Shown: one piece after another, positions 32,031 to 43,071 of the stretch
How the letters are laid out: every line of letters begins with the position of its first letter
How positions within the stretch are numbered: position 1 is the stretch's first letter
Origin: Rhizobiales bacterium YIM 77505
GTDB lineage: Bacteria > Pseudomonadota > Alphaproteobacteria > Rhizobiales > Beijerinckiaceae
Direction: 5' to 3'
Length of the DNA stretch: 64,000 nt
NCBI GenBank assembly: GCA_000745135.1
Contig: JQNH01000001.1
Coordinates: forward strand, 186,001-250,000
Notes under the pieces: model-generated
Seen by the model: only the letters and a program-made list of their open reading frames with translations
The model's database searches: none
Told to the model about the DNA's origin: nothing
Position numbers and translations under genes: made by a program

Positions 32031-33518
32031 TCAGCGCAAGACAGGCAAGGGGCGCACGGCGGGACCGGTAAAGCGGTCCGCCTTCAAATCGCTCGTCGGC
32101 TTGGGAGAAAAGCCCAGGGCGAGACCAGCCACCGGCGCGGCCACGAGACCGCCGGGAGCCGTCGGTTGCGCTTTGGCGCGGGCCGTTGCCACCTTCACTG
32201 GCGTGGTTGGCTCTGGAGCACTGGCGACGGCCGCGAAGAGAGCCCGCAACTGCGCACGATCGTCCGTTCTTGGCCCGATCGGTCGGGACGGCGGTGTCGG
32301 CTCGGCCGTCGGGATCAGAGGCAGGGGACCTGCCGAGGCGAGCGTGACCGGCCGCGCCGGCGGCATCGGCGCGAAGGCGACGGCCACGCCTTCTTCGATG
32401 AGATCGTCGGGGCGCTTCGGCGGCATGGGAACAAGGGCGACGGGGGGATCGACAGCCGCGGCGGTGCTTGGTGGAACGCTCGCCTCCGCGGCGGCGACCT
32501 GCGCTTCGGGCTGCCGCTTCTGCGGTGCAGGAGCGCGTGCGGAAGCCGCCCGTTCGTTGCCGGTGAGGAAGGCGTACATGCCGGCATCGTCACTGTTGGC
32601 GGAGGATGCATAAGCGACGACGCCTGGATCCACGCTGCGGCCGCGCGCGGTGCGCGTGCGCTGCAGCCCATAGAACTCGCCATCCTCCTCGTCGTCTTCG
32701 CCGCCGAACAGGGCTGCCCAGAGGCTGCGCCTGCGCCCACCGCTTTCCTCGGCAGAGGCGTAGGCCGAAGCGCCGGAGACCGTGCCGCCGCGAGCGAGAA
32801 TCTCGGCCTTGGCGAGTTCGTAGCCCGGCAGCGGCTTGCCGTCCCGAGGCAGGTGGACCGTCTTGCCGTCGGGGAACAAACGGGCGAGCTGCTCGCGGGT
32901 CATCCGCGGCCAAGCGCGAACGCTGCCTGAATCGAGATGGACGAACTGATGGGCGGACGAAGGATAGAAGCCGACGCCGCCGTGCTGCAGCCGCATGGCG
33001 ATGGCCCGGACTCGCGCCATGTCGACGTCCGGAAGATAGAAATCCATCGCCTTGCCGAGCATGTGCTGGCTGTACTCGGCCACGCGCCGCGAGCGGCGTC
33101 GCAACATGGCGTTGGTCTCGGGGCTGCGGTAGGCGGAGACGACATGGACGGGATCCCGCGCGCCGACGGAGCGGTAGGTCTCCCAGACGATGTCGAACAG
33201 GCGCGGATCCATCTGCGTCTGCTGATCGGTGCGCCAATCGCGAAGGAAATAGTCGAGCTGAGCGAGCGCTGAGGAGTCGTAGGATCCGCTGCGCTTGAAA
33301 GTGACCGTAAGCGAGTCCTTGCGATGCTCATGGAAGAGGGTGAGAGTGCGCGTGTCGCCGTTCGCCACGGCGTCTTGAGTTCCGCTCGTCGCGCTCAAGA
33401 GGAGGGCCAGCGTCGTCAACCCCAAGGCGGCAGCCCTGACGGCGCGCCGGCTCGCCCGGGCCGCAGTCGCGGCACCACCTGATCGCGGTTGATCCACGCC
33501 GAAACTCGCCCCTTGCAT
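32031..33518 (-). CDS. DUF882 domain protein, M15-like murein peptidase, secreted
   Basis: A 495-residue exported protein: signal region (about 25-52, ALGLTTLALLLSATSG), DUF882/peptidase M15 domain (about 55-215), then a long proline- and alanine-rich tail. Zinc-site motifs of the family are visible: VVSAYRSPETNAMLRRRS, the histidine in YSQHMLGKAMDFYLPD, and SSAHQFVHLDSG. The family cleaves cross-link peptides in peptidoglycan. It converges on the sugar-acid dehydratase gene and is transcribed away from a small secreted protein gene. A perfect 13-bp palindrome sits just upstream of its start. Confidence 0.88.
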   Translation of the reverse strand: MQGASFGVDQPRSGGAATAARASRRAVRAAALGLTTLALLLSATSGTQDAVANGDTRTLTLFHEHRKDSLTVTFKRSGSYDSSALAQLDYFLRDWRTDQQTQMDPRLFDIVWETYRSVGARDPVHVVSAYRSPETNAMLRRRSRRVAEYSQHMLGKAMDFYLPDVDMARVRAIAMRLQHGGVGFYPSSAHQFVHLDSGSVRAWPRMTREQLARLFPDGKTVHLPRDGKPLPGYELAKAEILARGGTVSGASAYASAEESGGRRRSLWAALFGGEDDEEDGEFYGLQRTRTARGRSVDPGVVAYASSANSDDAGMYAFLTGNERAASARAPAPQKRQPEAQVAAAEASVPPSTAAAVDPPVALVPMPPKRPDDLIEEGVAVAFAPMPPARPVTLASAGPLPLIPTAEPTPPSRPIGPRTDDRAQLRALFAAVASAPEPTTPVKVATARAKAQPTAPGGLVAAPVAGLALGFSPKPTSDLKADRFTGPAVRPLPVLR

Positions 33519-33534
33519 CCGCGTCCTGCGCGGC

Positions 33535-33547
33535 GTTCACGGTGAAC
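33535..33547. promoter_or_regulatory. Perfect 13-bp palindrome upstream of the DUF882 gene
   Basis: GTTCAC-G-GTGAAC, 17 bp upstream of the start of the M15-like gene on the minus strand. Such a compact perfect palindrome is a plausible repressor operator or leader hairpin. No regulator can be assigned. Confidence 0.3.
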
Positions 33548-33718
33548 GGAGAGTTGCCGAGAAGGCTTACCGTCCCGTTAAGAGCCCGCCTTGTCCCACA
33601 CAGCCCCGCTTAGGGTGACAAGATGGCGAAATAATGCCCCGGCATGCAACGCTTGTTATCGCTCACGGCGGCTACCTCTTTAAGCTCTCCTTCCGTGAGG
33701 GAAGAGGGAGGACAAGCC

Positions 33719-33973
33719 GTGCGGCCGAATGCTTTCATTCTTGCCGTTGCACTTTCCACGCCGGCAGGTGTCGCTGACGCTCAGCAGGTTCTCAAGAACG
33801 AGCCGCCGGTCGGAGGCCTGCGGAGTGGCGAGGTGGTCTTCGTCGACAATGGAAAATGCCCCAAGGGGCAGATCCTACGGTTCTCTGCTGGCGTCATGGT
33901 AGGCCGGAATCCGACAGCTGCCGGCGGCCAGGGGAGGAAACGGGAGTGCGTGCCGCGGCCCCCCGGCACATAG
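33719..33973 (+). CDS. Small secreted protein (DUF6719-like)
   Basis: An 84-residue protein with a signal peptide (NAFILAVALSTPAGVADA, cleavage near residue 20) and a small mature domain with LRSGEVVFVDNGKCPKGQI and, at the end, GGQGRKRECVPRP. Two cysteines could form one disulfide. The layout (EPP..G.LR.G..V.VD.G.CP.GQI...) resembles the DUF6719 family of Hyphomicrobiales, from memory. The GTG at 33719 is chosen because GGGAGGA is well placed upstream and the signal peptide then starts correctly; an in-frame ATG at 33644 has no ribosome site. Function unknown. Confidence 0.6.
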   Translation: MRPNAFILAVALSTPAGVADAQQVLKNEPPVGGLRSGEVVFVDNGKCPKGQILRFSAGVMVGRNPTAAGGQGRKRECVPRPPGT

Positions 33974-34112
33974 CTGCTGAAGCGATGCGCTGAACCATTG
34001 TGGGCGCAGGACGGGATGGCCCGCATGGGCGTCATGATGATCAAGCGCGCATATGCTGCCTGCCTTTGCGGGCCAGCACTTGACGCGGGAAATGCCGTAT
34101 GCGGCTTGGCGG

Positions 34113-35678
34113 CTATCGTGTCACCCACCAGAAATAGGATGGAGTGTAAGGCGTATAGTAGGGATAGGGTGGTGGATAAGCATAGCGAACGGCCGCTTGC
34201 GCCCGTCGAGGCGGCGCGCGGCGGGCCGCCGTCCGGACGCGTGTGGCCTCGGTCGCCTTCGGGGCGGTCTGGGCCACGGCCGTGCCGTCGCTGGGAAGCC
34301 CCAGAGCAACCCGGACCTTGTTGTTGAAGGCGTAAAGATCGGCGACCCGCGTCAGCTCGCCCCGGTTGCCGACGGCCAGCGTGAAGTAAGTCAGGTGCAC
34401 GGGGATTTTTTCGGGCAGGCGGATGGTGCGCTCGCCCTTGCCGATGAGGCTCTTTAGCCGCGCCTCGGTCCACTCGGCGCCGAGCACAAAATCGGCGAAG
34501 CGGAAGGGCTGGTCGAGGCGTACACAGCCATGGCTGAACGCCCGGCGCTCGGCCGAAAACAGGTTCCGATTCGGCGTGTCGTGCAAATAGACGGAGTGCT
34601 GGTTCGGGAACATGAACTTGATGAAGCCAAGCGCGTTGCGCTCGCCCGGCGGTTGCCGGATCGACCATCCGCCATCCTTCGTACGCCTGACCTCGTAGCC
34701 GCGCGCGGCAGCAAGGGCGGGATCGGAATGGAACTCGTTCCGAAAGATCGAGGGCGGCACATACCAGGACGGATTGACGACGGCGTGGTCCATCTCGTCG
34801 GAAAAGATCGGCGTCGGCGTCTCGGGCTTGCCGACGATGACGCGCGCCTCGTGGATCGGGCGCCCGTTCTCGACGAGGCGCAGCTTGAATTCCGGAACGT
34901 TGACCCAGACGTGTCGGCGGCCGAGATCGGCAGGAAGCCAGCGCCAACGCTCCATATTGGCGATGATGTCGCCTTCAAGCTGCGACAGGGAGCGGCTGCC
35001 CTCGCCAGCCGGAGCCTTGCCGCTGCGGACGTCTGCGAGCTTCGCCTTGAGCGCGAGATAGCCCGAGTGAGGCGGTTGATAGGACGCGAGCGCCGCCCCA
35101 GGGTCGGCGGCGGCCGCAATCCTGGTAAGGACGGCGTCGCCTGAGGGCAGGTCGAGCTTAGGGGTGATCAGCCGTGACAGCCGCGCCGGTTCAATGCGGG
35201 CGCCGCGCGCGTCCCGAGCATATTGCACCGCCGTGGCGCTGAGCCTCAACTCCGCTGCAGCGATCTCGGCCGCCGCTTGGCCCCGCGTCGGTTCGGGAGG
35301 CACCGGTATCGGGTAGTCCGAGGCTTCGAGGCCGTCTTCCTCCGCCTTCCTGATTTGGGCGATGAGGGCACGAGCCGCTGGCGTCCAGGTCCCTTCGCCC
35401 CCGATCCAGAGGGGCTTGAATCCGCCAAGTGCATAGAAGGCGGCGATCGCCTCGCGTTCCTTGCGCGGCAGCTTGGGATGGATCTGGAACTGAGGATCGC
35501 CGAGGTGGCGCGCGATGGCATCCGGCAAGAGATCCGCGAGGGTGAAGGCGACGGGAGCGTCAGGCGGCGGAGGCAGGCTGACGATCTCCGCCGGCCCGGA
35601 GGAATCGGTGGCCTCGGCGCGGGGCGCGGCCATGAGGGTGACGAGGAGCGCTATGAAGGCTGATCGCGGCAGGCCCAT
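34113..35678 (-). CDS. L,D-transpeptidase family protein (YcbB/LdtD-like)
   Basis: A 521-residue periplasmic peptidoglycan enzyme that makes 3-3 cross-links or attaches proteins. Signal peptide at the N-terminus (FIALLVTLMAAPRAEA); a helical scaffold region (about 50-240, including FYALGGFKPLWIGGEG); the YkuD catalytic domain (about 255-430) with HVWVNVPEFKLRLVENG, NPSWYVPPSI and the catalytic SHGCVRLDQPFRFA near 395. The C-terminus is a Tyr-Pro-rich tail. ATG at 35678 (MGLPRSAF) has GAGGGG upstream; the frame stays open to 36014 but that stretch overlaps the response regulator and is not protein-like. It converges on the small secreted protein gene. Confidence 0.93.
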   Translation of the reverse strand: MGLPRSAFIALLVTLMAAPRAEATDSSGPAEIVSLPPPPDAPVAFTLADLLPDAIARHLGDPQFQIHPKLPRKEREAIAAFYALGGFKPLWIGGEGTWTPAARALIAQIRKAEEDGLEASDYPIPVPPEPTRGQAAAEIAAAELRLSATAVQYARDARGARIEPARLSRLITPKLDLPSGDAVLTRIAAAADPGAALASYQPPHSGYLALKAKLADVRSGKAPAGEGSRSLSQLEGDIIANMERWRWLPADLGRRHVWVNVPEFKLRLVENGRPIHEARVIVGKPETPTPIFSDEMDHAVVNPSWYVPPSIFRNEFHSDPALAAARGYEVRRTKDGGWSIRQPPGERNALGFIKFMFPNQHSVYLHDTPNRNLFSAERRAFSHGCVRLDQPFRFADFVLGAEWTEARLKSLIGKGERTIRLPEKIPVHLTYFTLAVGNRGELTRVADLYAFNNKVRVALGLPSDGTAVAQTAPKATEATRVRTAARRAPPRRAQAAVRYAYPPPYPYYTPYTPSYFWWVTR

Positions 35679-35835
35679 GGTCAATCCCCTCGATCCTGCC
35701 GGGCGACGCAGGCACGGCTCAGACGCGTCTTTTCTTCGACGAAGGCCGACACTGCGCAAGAGCGACCTTCGCGAGGGCGACGCACCATCATGATAACGCA
35801 GATCAGGCTCAACGGCTCCGCTTGTCGCGCCGCGT

Positions 35836-37311
<1,476 letters not shown>

Positions 37312-37485
37312 GAGGGGGAGGCTTCCAACGGCTGTATCGTTTCGGCGCGATGCTCAGGGACAAGGGTAAAGCTGCTGTTAACGGCGAGGCGGCGGTGCGG
37401 CCCTCGCTTGGCTGCAGTCGCTCTGCTTGATTGCCGAGCCGTTACCGCCGATATCTCGCCACGCTGTCATCTCGGACGCTAGCCC

Positions 37486-39342
37486 ATGCCCTCGTGTTCC
37501 ATTCTTGTTCTTCCGCGCGCGCCCCGCGAGGCGACGGTTGCTGCGCCCAGGGAGGCCGCGCTCGGAAAGCTTCCGGAATGGGACCTCTCCGATCTCTATC
37601 CCGGAATGGCGAGCCCGGCCTTCGCCGAGGATCTCGCGCGGGCCGAGCAGGAGTGCCGGGCTTTCGCGGAAGCCTATCGCGACCGTCTCGATGCCCTGGC
37701 CCGCGCCGCCGACGCGTCGGAAGCGCTCTATGATGCCATCCGTCGCTACGAGGCGATCGAGGACCTGCTCGGACGTATCATGTCCTATGCGGGCCTTGTT
37801 TATTCGGGGGACACGTCGGATCCGGAACGGGCCAAGTTCTACGGCGATGCTCAGGAGCGCCTGACCGCAGCCTCGAGCGACCTCTTGTTCTTCACCCTCG
37901 AGCTGAACCGGATCGACGACGCCCTGATCGACGCCGCCATGGCGAGGGAGCCGCTGGCCCGCTACAGCCCGTGGCTGAAGGACATTCGGAAGGACAAGCC
38001 GTACCAGCTCGACGACAAGCTCGAGCGGCTGTTCCACGAGAAATCGGTCACCGGGCGGGCCGCTTGGAACCGGCTCTTCGATGAGACGATCGCCTCCCTG
38101 CGCTTCAAGGTCCGTGGCGAGGAGTTGACCCTGGAGCCGACGCTGAACCGTCTCCAGGACCCGGACGAGAGCATGCGCAAGGACGCGGCGGATGCGCTTG
38201 CCGCCGTGTTCAAGGCGAATTTGCGCGTGTTCACCCTCATCACCAACACGCTCGCCAAGGACAAGGAGATCTCCGACCGTTGGCGCGGCTTCGAGGACGT
38301 GGCTGATTCGCGGCACCTGGCAAACCGCGTGGAGCGCGAGGTGGTGGAGGCTCTCGTCTCGGCGGTGCGCGCCGCCTATCCGCGCCTGTCCCACCGCTAC
38401 TATGCCCTGAAGGCGCGCTGGTTCGGCAAGGACCGGCTGGACCACTGGGACCGCAACGCGCCCCTGCCTGCCGTGGAGCAGCGCACGATACCCTGGGAGC
38501 AGGCGCGGGACACGGTGCTGTCCGCCTATGCCGCCTTCTCGCCGCGCATGGCGGATATCGCGCGCCGCTTCTTCGACGAGCGCTGGATCGATGCGCCGGT
38601 CCGGCCGGGGAAGGCGCCGGGCGCCTTCGCGCATCCGACCGTTCCTTCGGCCCATCCCTACGTCCTCTTGAACTACCAGGGCAAGCCACGGGACGTGATG
38701 ACTCTCGCCCACGAGCTGGGGCACGGGGTGCACCAGGTGCTGGCCGCTCCGAACGGAGCGTTGATGGCGCCGACGCCCCTGACCCTGGCCGAGACGGCAA
38801 GTGTGTTCGGCGAGATGCTCACCTTCCGCCGCCTTCTCGAGGAAACGGCTGATCCCGTCCAGCGCAAGGCAATGCTCGCGCAGAAGGTCGAGGACATGAT
38901 CAACACGGTCGTGCGCCAGATCGCCTTCTACAGCTTCGAGCGGCAGGTTCATTTGGAGCGAAGGAAAGGGGAACTGACCTCGGACCATCTCTGCGCCCTG
39001 TGGATGTCCGTGCAGGAGGAGAGCCTCGGGCCGCCGGTCCGCCTCGGGCCGGGCTATGAGACCTTCTGGTCCTACATCCCCCACTTCGTTCACTCGCCCT
39101 TCTATGTCTACGCCTACGCCTTTGGCGACTGCCTCGTGAACTCGCTTTATGGGGTGTACCAGACGGCGAGCGAAGATTTCGTCGAGCGCTACTTCGCACT
39201 GCTCTCCGCCGGCGGCACCAAGCACCACACCGATCTCCTTGCCCCCTTCGGCCTCGACGCGCGAGACCCCGCCTTCTGGCAGATCGGCCTGTCGATGATC
39301 GAGGGCCTGATCGGTGAACTCGAGGCGATGGAGACGGCGTGA
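37486..39342 (+). CDS. pepF: M3 family oligoendopeptidase F
   Basis: A 618-residue cytoplasmic zinc metallopeptidase that degrades short peptides. The active site HELGH is at residues 409-413 (E410 catalytic) in MTLAHELGHGVHQ, with the third ligand in ETASVFGEML about 25 residues later. N-terminal WDLSDLYPGM and the helical M3 region agree with the PepF clade, as does the length. The ATG at 37486 has a weak ribosome site; a later start would lose little. It stands alone between the response regulator and the ABC1 kinase gene. Confidence 0.93.
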   Translation: MPSCSILVLPRAPREATVAAPREAALGKLPEWDLSDLYPGMASPAFAEDLARAEQECRAFAEAYRDRLDALARAADASEALYDAIRRYEAIEDLLGRIMSYAGLVYSGDTSDPERAKFYGDAQERLTAASSDLLFFTLELNRIDDALIDAAMAREPLARYSPWLKDIRKDKPYQLDDKLERLFHEKSVTGRAAWNRLFDETIASLRFKVRGEELTLEPTLNRLQDPDESMRKDAADALAAVFKANLRVFTLITNTLAKDKEISDRWRGFEDVADSRHLANRVEREVVEALVSAVRAAYPRLSHRYYALKARWFGKDRLDHWDRNAPLPAVEQRTIPWEQARDTVLSAYAAFSPRMADIARRFFDERWIDAPVRPGKAPGAFAHPTVPSAHPYVLLNYQGKPRDVMTLAHELGHGVHQVLAAPNGALMAPTPLTLAETASVFGEMLTFRRLLEETADPVQRKAMLAQKVEDMINTVVRQIAFYSFERQVHLERRKGELTSDHLCALWMSVQEESLGPPVRLGPGYETFWSYIPHFVHSPFYVYAYAFGDCLVNSLYGVYQTASEDFVERYFALLSAGGTKHHTDLLAPFGLDARDPAFWQIGLSMIEGLIGELEAMETA

Positions 39343-39352
39343 AAGGAGTCCT

Positions 39353-39559
39353 TCATTCCGATCGAGGCTGCGGGCGCCAGCGCTCCTGGGGGCCGTAACC
39401 TTCCTCCCATGGCACGGGCTCGACCTTGCCGCGGGCCAGGCCGAGGCGGTCGTGATGATCCGAGCTGTTGCCGTCCGCGATCTCGATGAGGAGGGGCTTG
39501 CCCGCTGGTCCGGGACAATTGGCCCATACGCTGAGCTCCTGACACGGGCGCCGGCTCAC
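39353..39559 (-). CDS. Small conserved-looking protein of unknown function
   Basis: A 68-residue frame on the minus strand in the gap between pepF and the ABC1 kinase gene. It reads CPGPAGKPLLIEIADGNSSD, HHDRLGLARGKVEP and PWEEGYGPQERWRPQP, with two cysteines and no low-complexity bias, and it is not overlapped by any other gene. The composition looks protein-like and I have a vague memory of this C-terminal pattern in other Hyphomicrobiales. Start is GTG at 39559. The evidence is moderate only. Confidence 0.45.
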   Translation of the reverse strand: MSRRPCQELSVWANCPGPAGKPLLIEIADGNSSDHHDRLGLARGKVEPVPWEEGYGPQERWRPQPRSE

Positions 39560-39597
39560 CCTATCTACGGCCTATCCGCCGCCACGCCAGGACGCCG

Positions 39598-40965
39598 ATG
39601 CCTCCCTCAGACCGCGAAGCGAATCGCTTTTCCGCCCGCGCGGCGCGCTATGCGCGCGTCGGCGCCAATGTGGGCGGGGTGGCCGCGCGAATCGCCGGCT
39701 CTCGCCTGTTCGGGGGCGAAGGCCGCGACGCGTCGAACGCGTTGGCGCTGGCCCAGGCGCTCGGCGGGCTCAAGGGTCCGATCATGAAGGTGGCGCAGCT
39801 CCTTGCGACCATCCCGGACGTGTTGCCGCCCGAATATGCAGCCGAGTTGCAGAAGCTCCAGTCCGAGGCGCCGCCGATGGGCGCCGCCTTCGTGAAGCGC
39901 CGGATGCAGGCGGAACTCGGGCCGCAATGGCAGGAGCGTTTTGCATCCTTCGATTTGAAGCCGGCTGCAGCGGCATCGCTCGGCCAGGTGCATCGCGCGA
40001 CGGCCAAGGACGGCACCCCGCTCGCTTGCAAGCTGCAGTATCCGGACATGCAGTCGGCCGTCGAGGCCGACTTGAGACAGCTTGAGCTCGTGTTCGCGAT
40101 CCATCGGCGCATGGACCCTGCGATCGATACCCGGGAGATCGCCAAGGAGATTGGCGAGCGGGTGCGGGAAGAGCTCGATTATGAGCGTGAGGCCAAGCAT
40201 GTGCGGCTTTATGCCGAGATCCTGGCCGACGTGCCGGAGGTGCGGGTGCCGGAGGTCTTCGCCGGGCTGTCGACCCGCCGCCTTCTCACCTTGCGCTGGC
40301 TCGAGGGCGAGAAGATCCTCTCCTTCGTCGACGCCTCTCAGGCCGTCCGCAACCGGCTGGCTGCAGCCATGTTCCGGGCCTGGTGGCATCCTTTCAGCCA
40401 CTACGCCGTCATTCACGGCGATCCGCACCTTGGCAATTACACGGTATTTTCGGAGGCGGGGGAGGCGCAGGGGATCAACCTCCTGGATTATGGCTGCATC
40501 CGGATCTTCCCGGCGCGTTTTGTCGGCGGCGTCGTCGATCTTTACCGCGGTCTGATGCATGGCGACCGCGACCGTATCGTGCACGCCTATGAGACATGGG
40601 GCTTCAAGCGGCTGTCCAGCGAGCTCATCGACGTCCTCAACATCTGGGCCCGCTTCATCTATGGGCCGCTCCTGGAGGATCGGGTCAGGACCATCGCCGA
40701 GGGCGTGAGCCCCGCCGAGTACGGACGCAAGCAAGCCTTCCAGGTCCACCGGGCCTTGAAGGAGAAGGGGCCGGTCACCGTCCCTCGCGAGTTCGTCTTC
40801 ATGGATCGGGCTGCGATCGGCCTTGGCGGCGTGTTCCTGCATTTGAAGGCGGCCCTCAACTTTCACCGCCTGTTCGAGGCGGAGATCGAGCGCTTTTCCC
40901 TGGAAGCGGTGGCGCAACGGCAGGCAACCGCCCTGAAAACGGCAAGGCTGGCGCCGCCGGGCTGA
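39598..40965 (+). CDS. ABC1 kinase family protein (UbiB/AarF-like)
   Basis: A 455-residue atypical kinase of the ABC1/UbiB family, linked in other organisms to ubiquinone biosynthesis or lipid homeostasis. Visible are the family-specific N-terminal extension GGLKGPIMKVAQLLATIPD (the KxGQ element reads KVAQ here), the Ala-rich nucleotide loop AAAASLGQVHRA, CKLQYPDMQ with the conserved lysine, EELDYEREAKH, and the catalytic-loop VIHGDPHLGNY with LLDYGC after it. It is the AarF branch common in alphaproteobacteria rather than the ubi-operon UbiB. No other ubiquinone gene is nearby. Confidence 0.9.
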   Translation: MPPSDREANRFSARAARYARVGANVGGVAARIAGSRLFGGEGRDASNALALAQALGGLKGPIMKVAQLLATIPDVLPPEYAAELQKLQSEAPPMGAAFVKRRMQAELGPQWQERFASFDLKPAAAASLGQVHRATAKDGTPLACKLQYPDMQSAVEADLRQLELVFAIHRRMDPAIDTREIAKEIGERVREELDYEREAKHVRLYAEILADVPEVRVPEVFAGLSTRRLLTLRWLEGEKILSFVDASQAVRNRLAAAMFRAWWHPFSHYAVIHGDPHLGNYTVFSEAGEAQGINLLDYGCIRIFPARFVGGVVDLYRGLMHGDRDRIVHAYETWGFKRLSSELIDVLNIWARFIYGPLLEDRVRTIAEGVSPAEYGRKQAFQVHRALKEKGPVTVPREFVFMDRAAIGLGGVFLHLKAALNFHRLFEAEIERFSLEAVAQRQATALKTARLAPPG

Positions 40966-41081
40966 CTGTCGCCCGCCGCGATCTGTGTTTCGACGCTCCG
41001 CCCGCGCGATGCCGATTGCGGGCCAGCCGCGCTTGCGCTAAAGGCCGTGCGGGGATTTCTGTGGTATACCAGGACGCAATG

Positions 41082-41375
41082 ATGGCCGACACGAAGCACG
41101 CGCCGCACGGGGGCTACAGTCCGGAGATGGACGGGCCGGCGCATGAGGCGATGTATCAGCGTTTCCTCCACTTTCTTACGGTGGCGGTGTTTTTCGCCGC
41201 GGGTTGCGTGACCGGGCTTGCCGTCGGCGGCATCAAGCACGCCTGGGGGTGGGCGATCATCGGCATCATCATCGTGCACATCGCGGCCGTGATCGGCCTC
41301 TTCGCGCCCTCTTTGAAATGGAAGCCGGGTGCGGTCGCATTCGCGATCCTTCTTTTCATGCTCATCTTCCTCTAA
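41082..41375 (+). CDS. aa3-type cytochrome c oxidase subunit IV family protein
   Basis: A 97-residue membrane protein. The N-terminal half has the short COX4 (PF07835-type) pattern YSPEMDGPAHEAMYQRFLHF followed by a membrane helix VAVFFAAGCVTGLAVGG; two further hydrophobic helices follow, which is longer than the minimal family. In many Hyphomicrobiales such a gene sits directly upstream of pntAA, as here (94 bp gap), so the context supports the call. It may stabilise the oxidase or have another membrane role. ATG at 41082 is favoured by AGGA seven bases upstream; the ATG one codon earlier is an alternative. Confidence 0.72.
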   Translation: MADTKHAPHGGYSPEMDGPAHEAMYQRFLHFLTVAVFFAAGCVTGLAVGGIKHAWGWAIIGIIIVHIAAVIGLFAPSLKWKPGAVAFAILLFMLIFL

Positions 41376-41469
41376 GGCGGGTCGGCCTGGCTAAGGCCGC
41401 CGCCTCCCCATACACCGTCAACTCTCGTAGCCCGGCCGGGCCGGTGCGCTCGTCAGAGAGGGGGTACTG

Positions 41470-42609
41470 ATGCGGATCGCGGTTCTCTCGGAAGCCGACA
41501 CGGTCGAGACGCGTGTCGCCGCGACGCCGGAGACGGTCAAGAAGTACAAGGCGCTCGGCGCCGACGTGGTCGTCGAAGCCGGGGCGGGGCTCGCCGCTGG
41601 GATTCCTGACGGCGAGTTCGAGGCGGCCGGCGCAACGATCGCGCCGTCTGCCCGGGATGCGGCCGCCGATGCGGACATCGTCCTGAAGGTCCGGCGGCCG
41701 AGCCAGCCGGACCTCGCGCTCCTCAAGCGAGGCGCCGTCGTCATCGCGATCATGGATCCCTACGGCCAGACGGAAGCCGTCAAGGCGATGGCGGAGGCCG
41801 GGGTCGCCGCCTTCGCGATGGAGCTGATGCCGCGCATCACCCGCGCCCAGGTGATGGACGTGCTGTCGTCCCAAGCGAACCTTGCCGGCTACCGGGCGGT
41901 GATCGACGCGGCCGCGGAGTACGGGCGGGTCTTCCCCATGATGATGACCGCGGCCGGAACGGTGCCGGCAGCGCGGGTATTCGTCATGGGGGCCGGCGTT
42001 GCCGGCCTGCAGGCGATCGCCACCGCCCGTCGGCTCGGCGCCGTGGTTACGGCGACGGATGTTCGCCCGGCGGCCAAGGAGCAGGTCGAGTCCCTCGGGG
42101 CGAAGTTCGTCGCCGTGGAGGACGAGGAGTTCCGGCAGGCGGAGACCGCTGGCGGCTATGCCAAGGAGATGTCGAAGGAATATCAGGCGAAGCAGGCGGA
42201 GCTCGTCGCCTCGCACATTGCCAAGCAGGACATCGTCATCACGACGGCCCTCATCCCGGGACGTCCGGCGCCGAAGCTGATTTCGGCGGCCATGGTCGAG
42301 TCGATGCGGCCGGGCTCTGTGATCGTCGATCTGGCGGTCGAGCGCGGCGGCAATTGCGAGCTCTCGAAGCCTGGAGAGACCATCACCACGCCGAACGGCG
42401 TCAAGATCGTCGGCCACCTCAACATGCCGGGCCGCCTCGCGGCGAGCGCTTCAGCCCTTTATGCGCGCAACATCTACGCCTTCGTGGAGACGCTGGTCGA
42501 CAAGAACACGAGGGAGCTTGCCGTGAAGTGGGACGACGAGTTGGTGAAGGCGACCTGCCTCACCCGCGACGGCGCCATCGTCCATACGGCCTTCCAGCCG
42601 ACAGCCTGA
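41470..42609 (+). CDS. pntAA: Proton-translocating NAD(P) transhydrogenase subunit alpha part 1
   Basis: Domain I (NAD(H)-binding, dI) of the Re/Si-specific transhydrogenase that couples hydride transfer from NADH to NADP+ to the proton gradient. 379 residues, soluble. Visible: [20 protein letters not shown] at the start, the alanine-dehydrogenase-like NAD fold with [20 protein letters not shown] near 172 and the [17 protein letters not shown] region, and the mobile-loop [14 protein letters not shown]. In this split form the alpha chain is encoded by two genes, this one and pntAB. Together with pntAB and pntB it forms a tight cluster. Confidence 0.96.
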   Translation: MRIAVLSEADTVETRVAATPETVKKYKALGADVVVEAGAGLAAGIPDGEFEAAGATIAPSARDAAADADIVLKVRRPSQPDLALLKRGAVVIAIMDPYGQTEAVKAMAEAGVAAFAMELMPRITRAQVMDVLSSQANLAGYRAVIDAAAEYGRVFPMMMTAAGTVPAARVFVMGAGVAGLQAIATARRLGAVVTATDVRPAAKEQVESLGAKFVAVEDEEFRQAETAGGYAKEMSKEYQAKQAELVASHIAKQDIVITTALIPGRPAPKLISAAMVESMRPGSVIVDLAVERGGNCELSKPGETITTPNGVKIVGHLNMPGRLAASASALYARNIYAFVETLVDKNTRELAVKWDDELVKATCLTRDGAIVHTAFQPTA

Positions 42610-42629
42610 GTCTTGAACGGGGGAGATCC

Positions 42630-43067
42630 ATGGCCACCACGTCCGAACAGGCCCTCGAGCAGGCCCGGGCCGCGGCCCGGGCGGCGCGCGAGGCGGCCGA
42701 GGTCACGCAAGCTTATGTCGATCAAGCAGCGGCGGCGCTCGGATCCGTCGCCCATGCGGCGACCGACGGCGCCGTCGATCCGACCGTCTTCCGGTTCGCA
42801 ATCTTCGTGCTTGCGATCTTCGTCGGCTATTACGTGGTCTGGTCGGTGACGCCGGCGCTGCATACGCCCTTGATGTCCGTCACCAACGCGATCTCCTCGG
42901 TCATTGTGGTAGGGGCGCTGCTCGCTGTCGGCGTGCCGCTCGTGGCTGAGGGCACCGGTTTTGCTCGCTTCGCCGGCTTCGTCGGCCTGGTGCTTGCCTC
43001 CATCAACATTTTCGGCGGCTTCCTCGTCACCCAGCGGATGCTGGGGATGTACAAGAAGAAGGGTTGA
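42630..43067 (+). CDS. pntAB: Proton-translocating NAD(P) transhydrogenase subunit alpha part 2
   Basis: Membrane part (dII, first section) of the split transhydrogenase alpha chain, 145 residues. An alanine-rich amphipathic N-terminus (about 1-45) precedes four membrane segments, including [20 protein letters not shown], then [20 protein letters not shown] with the conserved [11 protein letters not shown] motif, and the last segment up to [17 protein letters not shown] precedes the ATG at 42630. It is 20 bp after pntAA and 4 bp before pntB. Confidence 0.95.
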   Translation: MATTSEQALEQARAAARAAREAAEVTQAYVDQAAAALGSVAHAATDGAVDPTVFRFAIFVLAIFVGYYVVWSVTPALHTPLMSVTNAISSVIVVGALLAVGVPLVAEGTGFARFAGFVGLVLASINIFGGFLVTQRMLGMYKKKG

Positions 43068-43071
43068 GGCG

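Noticed and set aside
40596-41375. A 259-codon frame joining the ABC1 kinase end with the cox subunit IV reading
   Set aside because: Only the last 97 codons are protein-like; the first part is an out-of-frame shadow of the ABC1 kinase gene. The gene is taken to start at 41082.
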